64,000 bases of DNA from Halobacteroides halobius DSM 5150 (GCF_000328625.1 NC_019978.1:1488001-1552000), one strand, 5' to 3'; shown: positions 55,275 to 64,000, counted from the first letter of the stretch. The notes: a model not told the origin generated them from the letters alone. Translations and numbers: made by a program.

Positions 55275-55794
55275 CAGATTTATTATTAGATTTTTCAGTT
55301 TTATTTTTTGCAGTCCTTACTTTTTCTTTACCTTCTTCTGTTAAATTTTCACTTTCTTTACTGGCTTCATGAGAAGAATTTGGTCTTGTATGACCACATA
55401 CAGTACACTTATCTTTTTCAATACTGCTATCATATTTATAAGTATGTTTTTCTTTCTCTTCATTCTCCCAAGAGCAAGAATTAAGGCTTGTAGAAGCAGT
55501 ACATTCAACTTTTCGATAATGATAAGTATCATCACCTGATTTTGAAGACCATGATCCATATTTTTTGGAATGAGCTTTTCCAGTTTTATCTACTCCTTCT
55601 ATATAGTCACAATTTGAAATACTACAAACCTTATCAGCAGTATAGTACCAATGTTCTTCACTATCTTTACCTATAATCCAAGGAGCAGCATCCACTAAAT
55701 CATGTTCATGGTTAGCTATTACTTTATTGCCCCCTACCATAATTATTAATAAACTTAGTCCTAACATAATTAAAGCATACTTCCATTTACTCAT
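55234..55794 (-). CDS. Small secreted Cys-containing protein upstream of RHS
   Basis: This 186-residue protein has a signal peptide (residues 6-27), a middle region with paired cysteines (CSISNC, CTAS, CSWENE, CTVCGHTRP) that may bind metal or form disulfides, and a long Lys/Glu-rich tail. It starts after AAAGGGGCTTATT. Its last 41 bases overlap the RHS frame in the +1 register within a purine-rich tract, and both frames have similar Lys/Glu-rich sequence there. It may once have been, or may still be by frameshifting, the secretion leader of the RHS protein. Confidence 0.68.
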   Translation of the reverse strand: MSKWKYALIMLGLSLLIIMVGGNKVIANHEHDLVDAAPWIIGKDSEEHWYYTADKVCSISNCDYIEGVDKTGKAHSKKYGSWSSKSGDDTYHYRKVECTASTSLNSCSWENEEKEKHTYKYDSSIEKDKCTVCGHTRPNSSHEASKESENLTEEGKEKVRTAKNKTEKSNNKSDEGEEKKRTKIQK

Positions 55795-55869
55795 AATAAG
55801 CCCCTTTATGATTTATCTTAAGGCATTGAAAGTTAATTTTATCGTACTTACTTAGATCACCCCTCTTCC

Positions 55870-56850
55870 TTACTTATAATCAAATTTCATTTTAACTGAT
55901 TGAAATTCTTCGTAACAATGCCCAGCTTTATCATATAAATATCCTTTAACGTGCCACCTATACTTATTTCCAGTAACCCACTTATCAGCATCATTTTCTG
56001 TAACTTGTAGTACATATTGGGGGATTGATAAATTATTGCTATTAAGAGTAAACAAACTAGACCAATAGCTATTAGCCTTGTCCCAGTGTGATAAATTAAA
56101 ACTATAAGTTACTATTCCATCAATTTCTTCCCAATTAAAAGTAGGATTTGATTTTGTTACTGAATCTTTAGGGCCAATTAAATTTAATTTATGGTATATT
56201 ATTTGCTTAGTAAATTGCCTTGTTACTTTTCCTTTACTATTAAAAACTTTAACTTTAATTTTATACTTTTTATTTAAATTAAATATATCTTCTACATATA
56301 CATTTCCATCTAACCAATAATCATTTTTATAGGCTTCAATTAAAATTTCTTTTCCATCTTTTATTCGAAATACTTTTACTTTATACTCACCACTTTTTAT
56401 TTTTTTAGCAATCTCACTAGATAAATTAACTTGTAAAATTGACACTAAATTACTACCCCCTCCTAAGTACCAAGATTTTAAATATATCCCGCCTATTTTA
56501 TCTTTTAATTCAGTTTTTATACTAGAGTTTTCTACTTTTACTTTATATTCTTTTGAATAATAATATTTATCTTTAATTTGCAAAGTATGGGTACCAGCTT
56601 TTACATTATTAAAAGTGAAATTACCATTTGTAGTTGTTACCTGGTATTTTTTATCATCTAGATAGACTACCGTTCTTCCCGGATTGTTATTACCTAACAC
56701 AGAAACCTCAACTTCCGGAAAATAGACTTGTCCATAAATATTTCCTGTTTCAGTCTTGTTAAAAGAACTAGAACAACCAGCTAGTCCTAATAACATGATG
56801 CTTAACATTACAAATACTATTTTTTTCTTTTTAATTTTATTGATTTCCAT
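55870..56850 (-). CDS. Surface lipoprotein with carboxypeptidase-regulatory-like domain
   Basis: This 326-residue lipoprotein has the lipobox LAGCSSS near residue 26. A beta-sandwich domain follows (GNIYGQVYFPEVEVSVL... NGNFTFNNVKAGTHTLQI, about 37-110), matching the carboxypeptidase regulatory-like fold, and then two further beta-rich parts ending GNKYRWHVKGYLYDKAGHC. It lies between the LRR lipoprotein and the RHS leader gene with short gaps, so all are probably one surface operon. Binding partner unknown. Confidence 0.65.
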   Translation of the reverse strand: MEINKIKKKKIVFVMLSIMLLGLAGCSSSFNKTETGNIYGQVYFPEVEVSVLGNNNPGRTVVYLDDKKYQVTTTNGNFTFNNVKAGTHTLQIKDKYYYSKEYKVKVENSSIKTELKDKIGGIYLKSWYLGGGSNLVSILQVNLSSEIAKKIKSGEYKVKVFRIKDGKEILIEAYKNDYWLDGNVYVEDIFNLNKKYKIKVKVFNSKGKVTRQFTKQIIYHKLNLIGPKDSVTKSNPTFNWEEIDGIVTYSFNLSHWDKANSYWSSLFTLNSNNLSIPQYVLQVTENDADKWVTGNKYRWHVKGYLYDKAGHCYEEFQSVKMKFDYK

Positions 56851-56874
56851 CCCCCCCTTAAATTACTACTATTT

Positions 56875-58191
56875 TTATTGCCAGGGCCATTTATAAATAA
56901 CTTGGACTCCTTTTTGCTTTAATTTGTTAATAACTTTCATATCTTCTGCCTCTTTTGATAAATCAAGGTTGTTTCCTCTAATATATACTTCTTTTAACTC
57001 ATTTAAATCTAATTTTAATAGAAAATCAATATTTTCTAGACCTAATTGACTAAGCCATAAAGTACTTAGGTTATTTATTCGAAGTATGTGTTCTTTTAAT
57101 TTTTCTAAATTACTAAAAGAATTTCTAGAAAGATTAAGCCAACTTAATTGTGAGATTCCTTTTAAGAAATCAACTCTATTAATTTTTAAATCAGTCAATG
57201 AAAGACGTTTTAAATTATTCATACTTTTCAATACTTTAGTTAGATCTTTTGATTCATCAACTGGAAGCTCTGATAAAGTCAAATATTTTAAATTATTCAA
57301 ATTAGATAAAGGGCTTATATCCTTTACTGGGAGATCATTAATAGTTATCCTTTTTAGATTAGTTAGCTGCGATAGAGTACTTATATCTGCAACTTTTCCA
57401 TTTTGTAAAGTAAATCTCTTTAATTTAGTGAAGTTTTCTATTCCTTTAATACTTTTAAGGCTAGAACTACTAATATTAAGTCTACTTAACTGACTTAAGT
57501 TGCTAATTTGAGAAAGTTCAGTCAACTGATGATTTTCTAAAGTAAGATCTTTAAGTTGAGTTAAAAGATCAAGCTGACTTATATCTTTAAGTTTTGTCTT
57601 TTCTCTAATTATTAGTTGCCTTAAATTATTACTTTTCGCTAATGGAAATAAATTTCCGGTGACTTTACTTTCTCGAATATCTAGGTAATTTAGATCGGGC
57701 ATAAATTGAAGCCCCTGGAAAGATTCTATTTCTACTCCTTCAATATTTAAAGATTTTACTCCATAAACATCTTCCTTTAAAATATTATTAGAGTGCTGAT
57801 TTAATTTTCCCCATTTTTGTAATTTTTTACGAAGTACTTGTTCAATATCATAATCCACAAAATTAAGTGTTTTCCCATCACTAAATACTGCTGTAATTGT
57901 TAAGTCCTGATCTAATACTAATTCACAATTTTTAACCTTTTTATTTAATTCATTAATCCCCTTACTGGACCATTTATTAAAAGAATACCCTTTTTTAGCA
58001 ACTGCTTTTAAAGTAATTGTAGCACCTTGTTTATAAGTATGAGTTCCTACTTTAGGAGTAATCTCTCCTTTACCAAGTTTATAAATTGTTAATTTAACTT
58101 TATTACTAGCTGCATTAGCTTCTAAACAACCAACTAAAACCAAACTTAACAGTAAAATCAAAGTTAAAGAAATTATTTTATCACCTTTCAT
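56875..58191 (-). CDS. Internalin-like leucine-rich-repeat lipoprotein
   Basis: This 438-residue lipoprotein has lipobox LVGCLEANA (Cys near 22), one bacterial repeat domain (GEITPKVGTHTYKQGATITL ... GYSFNKWS, about 43-105) and about 10 leucine-rich repeats of the SDS22/internalin kind (LTQLKDLTLENHQLTELSQI, about 150-430). LRR surface proteins bind protein partners. It is the first gene of the operon leading to RHS, with ribosome site GGGGTGATTAAAA. A role in target recognition or anchoring is possible but not shown. Confidence 0.8.
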   Translation of the reverse strand: MKGDKIISLTLILLLSLVLVGCLEANAASNKVKLTIYKLGKGEITPKVGTHTYKQGATITLKAVAKKGYSFNKWSSKGINELNKKVKNCELVLDQDLTITAVFSDGKTLNFVDYDIEQVLRKKLQKWGKLNQHSNNILKEDVYGVKSLNIEGVEIESFQGLQFMPDLNYLDIRESKVTGNLFPLAKSNNLRQLIIREKTKLKDISQLDLLTQLKDLTLENHQLTELSQISNLSQLSRLNISSSSLKSIKGIENFTKLKRFTLQNGKVADISTLSQLTNLKRITINDLPVKDISPLSNLNNLKYLTLSELPVDESKDLTKVLKSMNNLKRLSLTDLKINRVDFLKGISQLSWLNLSRNSFSNLEKLKEHILRINNLSTLWLSQLGLENIDFLLKLDLNELKEVYIRGNNLDLSKEAEDMKVINKLKQKGVQVIYKWPWQ

Positions 58192-58424
58192 TTTTAATCA
58201 CCCCTATCTAAAAATTTAACTATCATTAAATTTTTGGGTACTAATATGTGCTTTTCCTAATTTTAATCTCTCCTTTTTTATTTTCTGATTTTTATGAAAA
58301 AAATATAAACAACATATTATAAAAGAGAATACAATAGTATTATTGCGATAATTCAAATAAACATGACTTAATCAGATTAAATTAACCCATACACCCTTTA
58401 TAATTCTTAAAACACATGAAAAAA

Positions 58425-58447
58425 GAGTTAGGTAAGATACCTAACTC
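58425..58447 (-). terminator. Terminator of the sugar operon
   Basis: Perfect 10-base arms GAGTTAGGTA/TACCTAACTC with a 3-base loop lie 12 bases past the lacI-type stop and are followed by TTTTTT on the minus strand. Confidence 0.88.
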
Positions 58448-58459
58448 AAAACTTATAGT

Positions 58460-59461
58460 TTAAACTGAATCTTTACTCAATAATTCTACAGGTAAGATTT
58501 TCTGTTTCTCATTAATTTCTTGGCCTTTTATTAACTTAATTAGTTTTTTAACTGATTCTTGACCTAATTGATAAACTGGTTGGCGTACTGTAGTTAATTT
58601 AGGAGTAATGTAATCGCCTAAATCAATTCCATCAAAACCTATTACAGCACACTCTTGAGGAATATTAACCCCTTCTTCTTTTAAAGCTTGAATTGCTCCC
58701 ATTGCCATTGCATCATTAATAGCAAAGACAGCTGAGAAAAAATCTGCTTTAGCCAATAATTTCTTGATAGCTAAGTAACCACCTTCTTTAGTAAAATCAC
58801 CTCTAATAACTAGATTGGAATTAAAAACAAAACCATTTTCAGATAAAGCCTGTCTATACCCTTCAAAACGAGTATGACTAGCTACAAATTTAGTTGGACC
58901 TGAAATACAAGCGATTTTTTCATGTCCCTGCTTAATTAAATAATCAGTTGCTTGATAAGCTCCTCCCACATTGTCTCCATCAACCCAACAAACATTTTCA
59001 TCAGCAAATGTTCTCCCTAAAAATAAAAAGGGAATACCCTCTTTTTTTAAATAATCTACTCTAAAATCATTTACCTGCGGGTCAGTGATAATTAAACCAT
59101 CAATATCATTTTTATCAATTACTTCTTCATAAAGCTTCTGTTCATTATTATCACTAATTGTTGGTAAAGATAAACTATAACTATATTCTGCTGCTTTATT
59201 ACCTGCTCCATGTAAAAATTCTAAAAAGAAGGGATCAGTAATATTTCGTGGTGGCCCAGGAATCATTAATCCAATTGTATGTGATAAATCCCTAGCTAAA
59301 CCTCTAGCTACTGTATGAGGTTTATAGTTATATTTATTTACAACTCCCATTACCTTTTTTTTGGTGCTTTTACTTACATAAGAGTCCTCATTTATTACCC
59401 GAGAGACAGTTGCTTTAGAGACACCTGCTTCTTGAGCAATATCTTGCATTGTAATCCCCAT
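58460..59461 (-). CDS. LacI-family transcriptional regulator
   Basis: This 333-residue repressor has an N-terminal LacI helix-turn-helix (MQDIAQEAGVSKATVSRVIN, about 5-24), the hinge helix YKPHTVARGLA and a periplasmic-binding-like effector domain (SHTIGLMIPG onward, with CAVIGFDGIDLGDYI). It is the last gene of the sugar operon, so it probably responds to the imported sugar and binds the operator before the GH65 gene (63632-63645). Ribosome site AAGGAGGATTATA. Confidence 0.93.
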   Translation of the reverse strand: MGITMQDIAQEAGVSKATVSRVINEDSYVSKSTKKKVMGVVNKYNYKPHTVARGLARDLSHTIGLMIPGPPRNITDPFFLEFLHGAGNKAAEYSYSLSLPTISDNNEQKLYEEVIDKNDIDGLIITDPQVNDFRVDYLKKEGIPFLFLGRTFADENVCWVDGDNVGGAYQATDYLIKQGHEKIACISGPTKFVASHTRFEGYRQALSENGFVFNSNLVIRGDFTKEGGYLAIKKLLAKADFFSAVFAINDAMAMGAIQALKEEGVNIPQECAVIGFDGIDLGDYITPKLTTVRQPVYQLGQESVKKLIKLIKGQEINEKQKILPVELLSKDSV

Positions 59462-59513
59462 TATAATCCTCCTTTATAAACCAATTACCCTAGGAGGTCA
59501 GCTTATATTCAAA

Positions 59514-61202
59514 TTATTTTAACTTATAAACCCTCGCTTCATAAGGTTGTAGGTTAATTTTATCAATTCCTTCCTCTTTACTTACATCATAATTACTAAT
59601 TAGTAATTCTTGTTCTTGAAAAGATATATCATCTGGTAATTTAAATTCTGGTTTTTCAGCAAAGAAATTAAGTATAACTAATAATTTCTCTCCCTCTAAC
59701 TCTCTTAGATAAGCATAAATATTTTCATCATCTTCTAAAAGAAGTTGATAATCACCATACACAATTATTGGTTCCTCTTTTCTTAAGCTAATTAGATCTT
59801 GATAATAATAAAAGATAGACTCTGAATTATTTAGTGCCTTTTTTACATTAACCTCTTTAAAATTAGGATTAACTTTAATCCAAGGGGTACCAGTAGTAAA
59901 CCCAGCATGTTGACTATTATCCCACTGAATTGGTGTGCGAGCATTATCTCTACTCCAATACCTTACAACATCCATCATCTCATTGAGATCATCAATATTC
60001 CCTTTCTTTTGCTCTTCTTGTAACTTATTTAGAGTATCAATATCACGAATATCATCTATACTCTCAAAAGGAAAATTAGTCATTCCAATTTCCTCTCCTT
60101 GATAAATATAAGGAGTTCCTTGTAAAGTATGTAGCAATGTAGCTAACATTTTAGCCGATTCAACCCGATATTCTTTATCATCTCCAAAGCGAGAGACCAT
60201 TCTAGGTTGATCATGATTGTTTAAATAAAGGCTATTCCAGCCATTCTCTTCTTGTAATTTAACTTGCCACTTATGCAAAATTTTCTTTAGATCAGTTAAT
60301 TTCCAATCTCGAGGTTTACCTAATCTACCTTTAGAACCTTCATCAAAGAGTACATGTTCAAATTGAAAGACCATATTTAACTCGTTTCTATCTGGTGCTA
60401 CATATTTTGCTCCTTCATCAGCTGTTACAAAAGGCATTTCTCCAACTGTCATAATATCATACTTACTAAGAACCTCTTTATTCATTTCTTTTAAGTATTG
60501 ATGGACTTTTGGCCCGTCAACATAATGTTCACTTCCCATAGCTCCTGGGCCAACCTCAGAATCTCCATCAGGTAAACCAGGTGCTTTAGAAATAAAGTTA
60601 ATTACATCCATTCTAAAACCATCAATCCCTTTATCTAACCACCAAGTCATCATCTTATAAATATCTTCTCTTAAATTTCGGTTTTCCCAATTTAAATCAG
60701 GCTGTTTTTTAGAAAATAAATGTAAATAATATTCACCAGTTACTTTATCATACTGCCAAGCAGAACCACCAAAATTAGACCTCCAATTATTAGGTGGAGT
60801 ATCTGTTCTTCCTTTTCTCCAAATATAATAGTCTCGATAAGGGTTATCTTTAGATTTTCTTGATTTAACAAACCAATTATGTTCATCAGAAGTATGATTG
60901 ACTACTAAATCCATGATTAACTTAATCCCTTTAGTATGAAGTGCTTCTAAGAGTTCTTCCCAATCTTCCATTGTACCAAATTCATCCATGATTTTTTGAT
61001 AATGGCTAATATCATATCCATTATCATCATTAGGAGAATCATAAACTGGACTTAACCAAACCACATCAATCCCTAATTTGTCTAAATAATCAACCTTTTC
61101 TATAATTCCTTGTAAATCACCAATTCCATCTCCATTTGAATCATTAAAACTCCTGGGATAAATTTGATAAACTACTCCCTCTTTCCACCACTTTTTATCC
61201 AT
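59514..61202 (-). CDS. GH13 alpha-glucosidase (oligo-1,6-glucosidase type)
   Basis: This 562-residue cytosolic enzyme is a GH13 glucosidase of the oligo-1,6-glucosidase group. Catalytic residues are visible: nucleophile Asp near 199 in DGFRMDVINF, acid Glu near 255 in TVGEMPFV and Asp near 331 in YLNNHDQPR. The calcium-like loop DSNGDGIGDLQG is present. Val directly after the nucleophile is the residue linked to alpha-1,6 specificity in this family, so isomaltose-like bonds are likely substrates; trehalose-6-phosphate hydrolase is a less likely option. It lies between the GH65 gene and the regulator. Confidence 0.9.
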   Translation of the reverse strand: MDKKWWKEGVVYQIYPRSFNDSNGDGIGDLQGIIEKVDYLDKLGIDVVWLSPVYDSPNDDNGYDISHYQKIMDEFGTMEDWEELLEALHTKGIKLIMDLVVNHTSDEHNWFVKSRKSKDNPYRDYYIWRKGRTDTPPNNWRSNFGGSAWQYDKVTGEYYLHLFSKKQPDLNWENRNLREDIYKMMTWWLDKGIDGFRMDVINFISKAPGLPDGDSEVGPGAMGSEHYVDGPKVHQYLKEMNKEVLSKYDIMTVGEMPFVTADEGAKYVAPDRNELNMVFQFEHVLFDEGSKGRLGKPRDWKLTDLKKILHKWQVKLQEENGWNSLYLNNHDQPRMVSRFGDDKEYRVESAKMLATLLHTLQGTPYIYQGEEIGMTNFPFESIDDIRDIDTLNKLQEEQKKGNIDDLNEMMDVVRYWSRDNARTPIQWDNSQHAGFTTGTPWIKVNPNFKEVNVKKALNNSESIFYYYQDLISLRKEEPIIVYGDYQLLLEDDENIYAYLRELEGEKLLVILNFFAEKPEFKLPDDISFQEQELLISNYDVSKEEGIDKINLQPYEARVYKLK

Positions 61203-61252
61203 TATTATTACCTCCTATTATAGCATTTATTTAAAAGTTACACAATAGTAGA

Positions 61253-61271
61253 AGGTACCACACAGGTACCT
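61253..61271. other. Inverted repeat between the GH65 and GH13 genes
   Basis: Exact arms AGGTACC/GGTACCT with a 5-base loop. No T-run follows, so it may be an operator or an mRNA hairpin. Confidence 0.4.
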
Positions 61272-61301
61272 CCCTTTAAACTGATACTATACAACTTGTT
61301 T

Positions 61302-63617
61302 TTAAGAACACAAAGAAAAGACTACTTCTTCTCCAGGTTTAATTATCTTAACCTCATCATTAACTTTAACTTCAATAGCATCCTTATTTTTTACTACAGA
61401 ATTAATAACCAATTGCTCATCTGTAATCTCTAATTCCAAATCATTATAATTATATTTTAAATTAAATTCTAATTCATCCCACTCTTCTGGCAAGATAGGA
61501 TCAAAACTAATTCCTTCAGTTTTGACTTCTAAACCAGCAAATCCTTTAACAATCGCTTGCCATGTTCCCCCACACGCAGCAGTGTGAATTCCACCAATAA
61601 AGGTCCCACCATGAATAGCCTTATTTGTATTATATAAATCAACAGTAGCTGACTTCATTAAGTGCTTATAGGCTTCATCTGTATTGCCTACTTTACTAGC
61701 AACAATAGAATGAGATGATGGGCTTAATGAAGAACCATGTTCACATCTTGGTTCATAGTATTCATAATTAGCTTTCATTACTTCTTCATCAAAACTATTA
61801 TGCATACATAATAATTGAACTACATCAGCTTGTTTGCTAACTTGAGTTCTAACTGTTACTCCTACGGGCCAACCTAAGTACTCATGAGGATCTTTTAATC
61901 TTGATTCTACCTCTTTAGGAGTTACATCTTCAAGATCAAAGTAACCGTCAAATTGCTCTATTAATAAAGTTTCTTCATCAGGTTGTGGTAAATAAATTAA
62001 TTCTACCATCTCTCTCCAATTATCTATATCTTCTTCTCCTAATCCTAAACTACCTAATAATTTTATTAACTTCTGAGGTGCTGTATCTTGCAATTTCTCA
62101 TAAATAGTTACTGCTTTATCTAATGCATATTGAGCTTGATAATTAGTAAATGCATTATTATCTACATTTTCGTGGTATTCGTCCGGACCTAATAATCTAA
62201 TAAATTCATACCTGTTTTTATCCTTCTTAAAGTAAGCATGAGCTACTAAAAATTGAGCAATTTCAAAGACAATTTCTGCCCCATAGTCTTCAATAAACTC
62301 CCAATCACCTGTAGCTTGATAATATTGCCACACCGCATAGGCAATATCAGGTGACACATGTATCTGCCAATCATTAAAGTGATTTCTAATTTTTCTGCCG
62401 GTTAATACATTTTCAAAGAAGAAGTCTGGACATAACTCTTCACCACTCTTACCACTAACCCACGCATAATAAGCTCCATAATATCCTAAATCTTTAGCCT
62501 TTTTTCGTGCCCCATCAAGTGTATGATATCTATACTTTAAAATATTTTTGGCTAACTCTGGTCTAGTGTATAAAAACATAGGCATATTAAATATCTCTTG
62601 GTCCCAGAAAGCTGAGCCTTGATAAGCTTGACATGATAAACCTCGAGCACCAATTGGTAATTTATCACTATGAGCAGGAGTACAAATTGTATTATGATAT
62701 AAATTAAATCTTAATAAGGTTTGAGCTTCCAAATCACCATCAACTTTAATATCAGATACTTCCCAGACTTGATCCCATTTTGTTTGATGGACTTCTTTTA
62801 ATTTATCATAACCTGCCTCAATAGCAGTTTTAGCATCTCTTGTAGCAGCCTCAAAAGGATTAGCTAGATCATTACTACTATAAACACTCATTACCTTCTT
62901 TAATGTTACTTGCTCACCAGCTGCTAAATCAAACTTTAACTGACGTAAAATTCTCTTTTCTTCTTTAATAATTTCTTCTGATTTTGGTTTTGCTCCTACA
63001 ATCTCTAAAGCTTCAGCTACATCTAATTCTATATTAGATTCTCCAGTAACTGCCTTAATAACAGTTAAATCATCTTCAACTATTAGTTCGTGATCTTTTA
63101 AATGTTGACCATTAAGATCCCAAACTTGACCATCAATTCCTGTAATTAAAGTAACTTCTGTATCCTCTTGAACTTCAAAAGTATATTCCATAGGCACTAA
63201 ATGAAGATTATCATAACTAGCAAACTTCTCAACATCTAACTGAACACTTGCTCCATTATTAGCACTCCAATTTAATTTTCGGTTATATAAACCATGTTTT
63301 AGATTTATTTCTCTTTGGTAATCATTTATTTTTCCTTCAAATTCAGATACTAGTTCTCCTTCAAGATATAATTTAGTATATAAAGCATTAGGAGCATTAC
63401 ACAATTCTCGCCATTTTCCATCAGCCATATCATAAGTATCTGTAACAATACAACCTACATACTCATCTGCTCCCCATTCAGCTGAAGTTCCTCGATAACC
63501 TAAATAACCATTACCAATCATGAAATTACTACCTGTAATTACTATTTGGTCTTCATTGAATTTATTTTCTCTTATCTGCCAACCATTTTCTGTAGATAAA
63601 TTATTCTTTAATTTCAT
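61302..63617 (-). CDS. GH65 disaccharide phosphorylase (kojibiose/trehalose/maltose type)
   Basis: This 771-residue enzyme splits an alpha-linked glucose disaccharide with phosphate to give beta-glucose 1-phosphate and glucose. The general acid Glu lies near residue 481 in LLGPDEYHENVDNNAFTN, the GH65 signature. QGSAFWDQEIFNMP and KQADVVQLL are further conserved stretches, and the length fits. Which disaccharide is used cannot be decided by eye; kojibiose, nigerose, trehalose and maltose are all known in the family. The start follows GGAGGAGAAAATA, just after a LacI-type operator. Confidence 0.9.
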   Translation of the reverse strand: MKLKNNLSTENGWQIRENKFNEDQIVITGSNFMIGNGYLGYRGTSAEWGADEYVGCIVTDTYDMADGKWRELCNAPNALYTKLYLEGELVSEFEGKINDYQREINLKHGLYNRKLNWSANNGASVQLDVEKFASYDNLHLVPMEYTFEVQEDTEVTLITGIDGQVWDLNGQHLKDHELIVEDDLTVIKAVTGESNIELDVAEALEIVGAKPKSEEIIKEEKRILRQLKFDLAAGEQVTLKKVMSVYSSNDLANPFEAATRDAKTAIEAGYDKLKEVHQTKWDQVWEVSDIKVDGDLEAQTLLRFNLYHNTICTPAHSDKLPIGARGLSCQAYQGSAFWDQEIFNMPMFLYTRPELAKNILKYRYHTLDGARKKAKDLGYYGAYYAWVSGKSGEELCPDFFFENVLTGRKIRNHFNDWQIHVSPDIAYAVWQYYQATGDWEFIEDYGAEIVFEIAQFLVAHAYFKKDKNRYEFIRLLGPDEYHENVDNNAFTNYQAQYALDKAVTIYEKLQDTAPQKLIKLLGSLGLGEEDIDNWREMVELIYLPQPDEETLLIEQFDGYFDLEDVTPKEVESRLKDPHEYLGWPVGVTVRTQVSKQADVVQLLCMHNSFDEEVMKANYEYYEPRCEHGSSLSPSSHSIVASKVGNTDEAYKHLMKSATVDLYNTNKAIHGGTFIGGIHTAACGGTWQAIVKGFAGLEVKTEGISFDPILPEEWDELEFNLKYNYNDLELEITDEQLVINSVVKNKDAIEVKVNDEVKIIKPGEEVVFSLCS

Positions 63618-63631
63618 TATTTTCTCCTCCC

Positions 63632-63645
63632 TGAAACCGGTTACA
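63632..63645. promoter_or_regulatory. LacI-type operator before the GH65 gene
   Basis: TGAAACCGGTTACA is a 14-base near-palindrome with the central CCGG and TG/CA ends of LacI/MalR-type operators. It lies 14 bases before the GH65 start codon, next to the ribosome site, so a bound repressor would block elongation into the operon. Confidence 0.6.
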
Positions 63646-63667
63646 ATAAATTTAAAATTTTTTTATT

Positions 63668-63706
63668 AAAGCAGAATCCTAGAGATAATCCCCAGGATTC
63701 CGCTTT
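63668..63706 (-). terminator. Hairpin after the solute-binding protein gene
   Basis: Arms AAAGCAGAATCCT/AGGATTCCGCTTT (one mismatch) with a 13-base loop lie 7 bases past the stop. No strong T-run directly follows on the minus strand, so partial termination may lower expression of the enzymes relative to the binding protein. Confidence 0.6.
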
Positions 63707-63713
63707 GAATTAA

Positions 63714-64000
63714 TTACATCATATTCATTAACTTTTCAATCTTCTTCTGCATTGTTTCTAATGCTTTATCTGCACTCTTCATACCATTAATTACTTTGTG
63801 TACCTCAACTTGAATCACATCAGAAATCTGAGGATACATAGGAGTTACTGGTCGTGGCTTAGCATTAATAAAGACATTATACATATCTTTATAATATGGA
63901 TTAACTTCTAATACTTCTTTGTCGTGATAAACAGCTTTTCTAGTTGGAATTCGACTAGATTTAATAGCATTAAATGCTTGCATCTTATAACTAGTCATGA
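63714..64000 (-). CDS. ABC sugar transporter solute-binding protein, C-terminal part
   Basis: Only the last 95 or so residues are in the window; the frame is open to the window edge and the ATG near 63998 is probably internal. The sequence AKPRPVTPMYPQISDVIQVE followed by VINGMKSADKALETMQKKIE is typical of the C-terminus of MalE-like family 1 binding proteins, where the Arg-Pro-Val-Thr-Pro stretch is well conserved. It is the first visible gene of the sugar operon and should deliver the disaccharide used by the GH65 enzyme. Confidence 0.8.
   Translation of the reverse strand, partial: MTSYKMQAFNAIKSSRIPTRKAVYHDKEVLEVNPYYKDMYNVFINAKPRPVTPMYPQISDVIQVEVHKVINGMKSADKALETMQKKIEKLMNMM

Noticed and set aside
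36974-55794. A type VI or Tc-toxin delivery cluster around RHS
   Set aside because: No VgrG, PAAR, Hcp, TcA or TcB-like gene is visible; the neighbours are lipoproteins, membrane proteins and IS elements.

Overview
The window is AT-rich, bacterial and densely coded, mostly on the minus strand. The gene set suggests a low-GC, halophilic, probably diderm Firmicute of the Halanaerobiales type. Pointers are RecU, a DUF2619 (YqhV-like) protein and ComA/ComB beside potassium uptake and channel genes and a GspK-type pseudopilin. This placement is inference; no rRNA is present to confirm it.

Positions 1-35,700 are ordinary chromosome: glutamate synthase (cut by the window start), a metallo-beta-lactamase-fold hydrolase, a split threonine/serine exporter, a PAS-GGDEF-HD-GYP protein with a damaged HD motif, a Lon-like protease, a K+ channel, FixC/FixX with an MFS transporter, wall enzymes (VanY-type carboxypeptidase, L,D-transpeptidase), ComA/ComB sulfolactate genes, pgsA, acyP, a CheY-like regulator, recU, a CDF transporter, murB, an HtrA protease, and trkA-trkH followed by a response regulator/histidine kinase pair. 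A complete-looking IS110-family element lies between htrA and the kinase. It carries a structured GC-richer segment downstream of its transposase (candidate bridge/seek RNA) and a hairpin that can bury the transposase ribosome binding site.

Positions 35,800-58,200 are the accessory region. It reads right to left as an LRR lipoprotein, a second lipoprotein, a small secreted Cys-containing protein, and a 2082-residue RHS/YD-repeat protein with an unusual coiled-coil insert. Downstream lie four displaced copies of the RHS 3' end. Each copy carries the conserved core plus a different C-terminal tip, and most are followed by a small gene with a good ribosome binding site: two paralogous membrane-TPR proteins, bacterial PH-domain membrane proteins, and a small membrane protein. 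Strong palindromes separate several tips from these partners. An IS3-family element has split one PH-domain gene, and an ISL3 remnant marks another junction. The best reading is an RHS tip-switching locus: one expressed polymorphic toxin, a store of silent tips, and retained candidate immunity genes. The tips of the main protein and of two orphans share a Gly/Asn-rich linker followed by a short hydrophobic helix. Two of these three are paired with the membrane-TPR proteins, which I do not recognise as a described toxin/immunity class.

Positions 58,400-64,000 hold a sugar operon: the end of an ABC solute-binding protein, a GH65 disaccharide phosphorylase, a GH13 alpha-glucosidase and a LacI regulator, with a LacI-type operator just before the phosphorylase. 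Together they suggest import of an alpha-linked disaccharide or oligosaccharide, its phosphorolysis and hydrolysis, and self-regulation.
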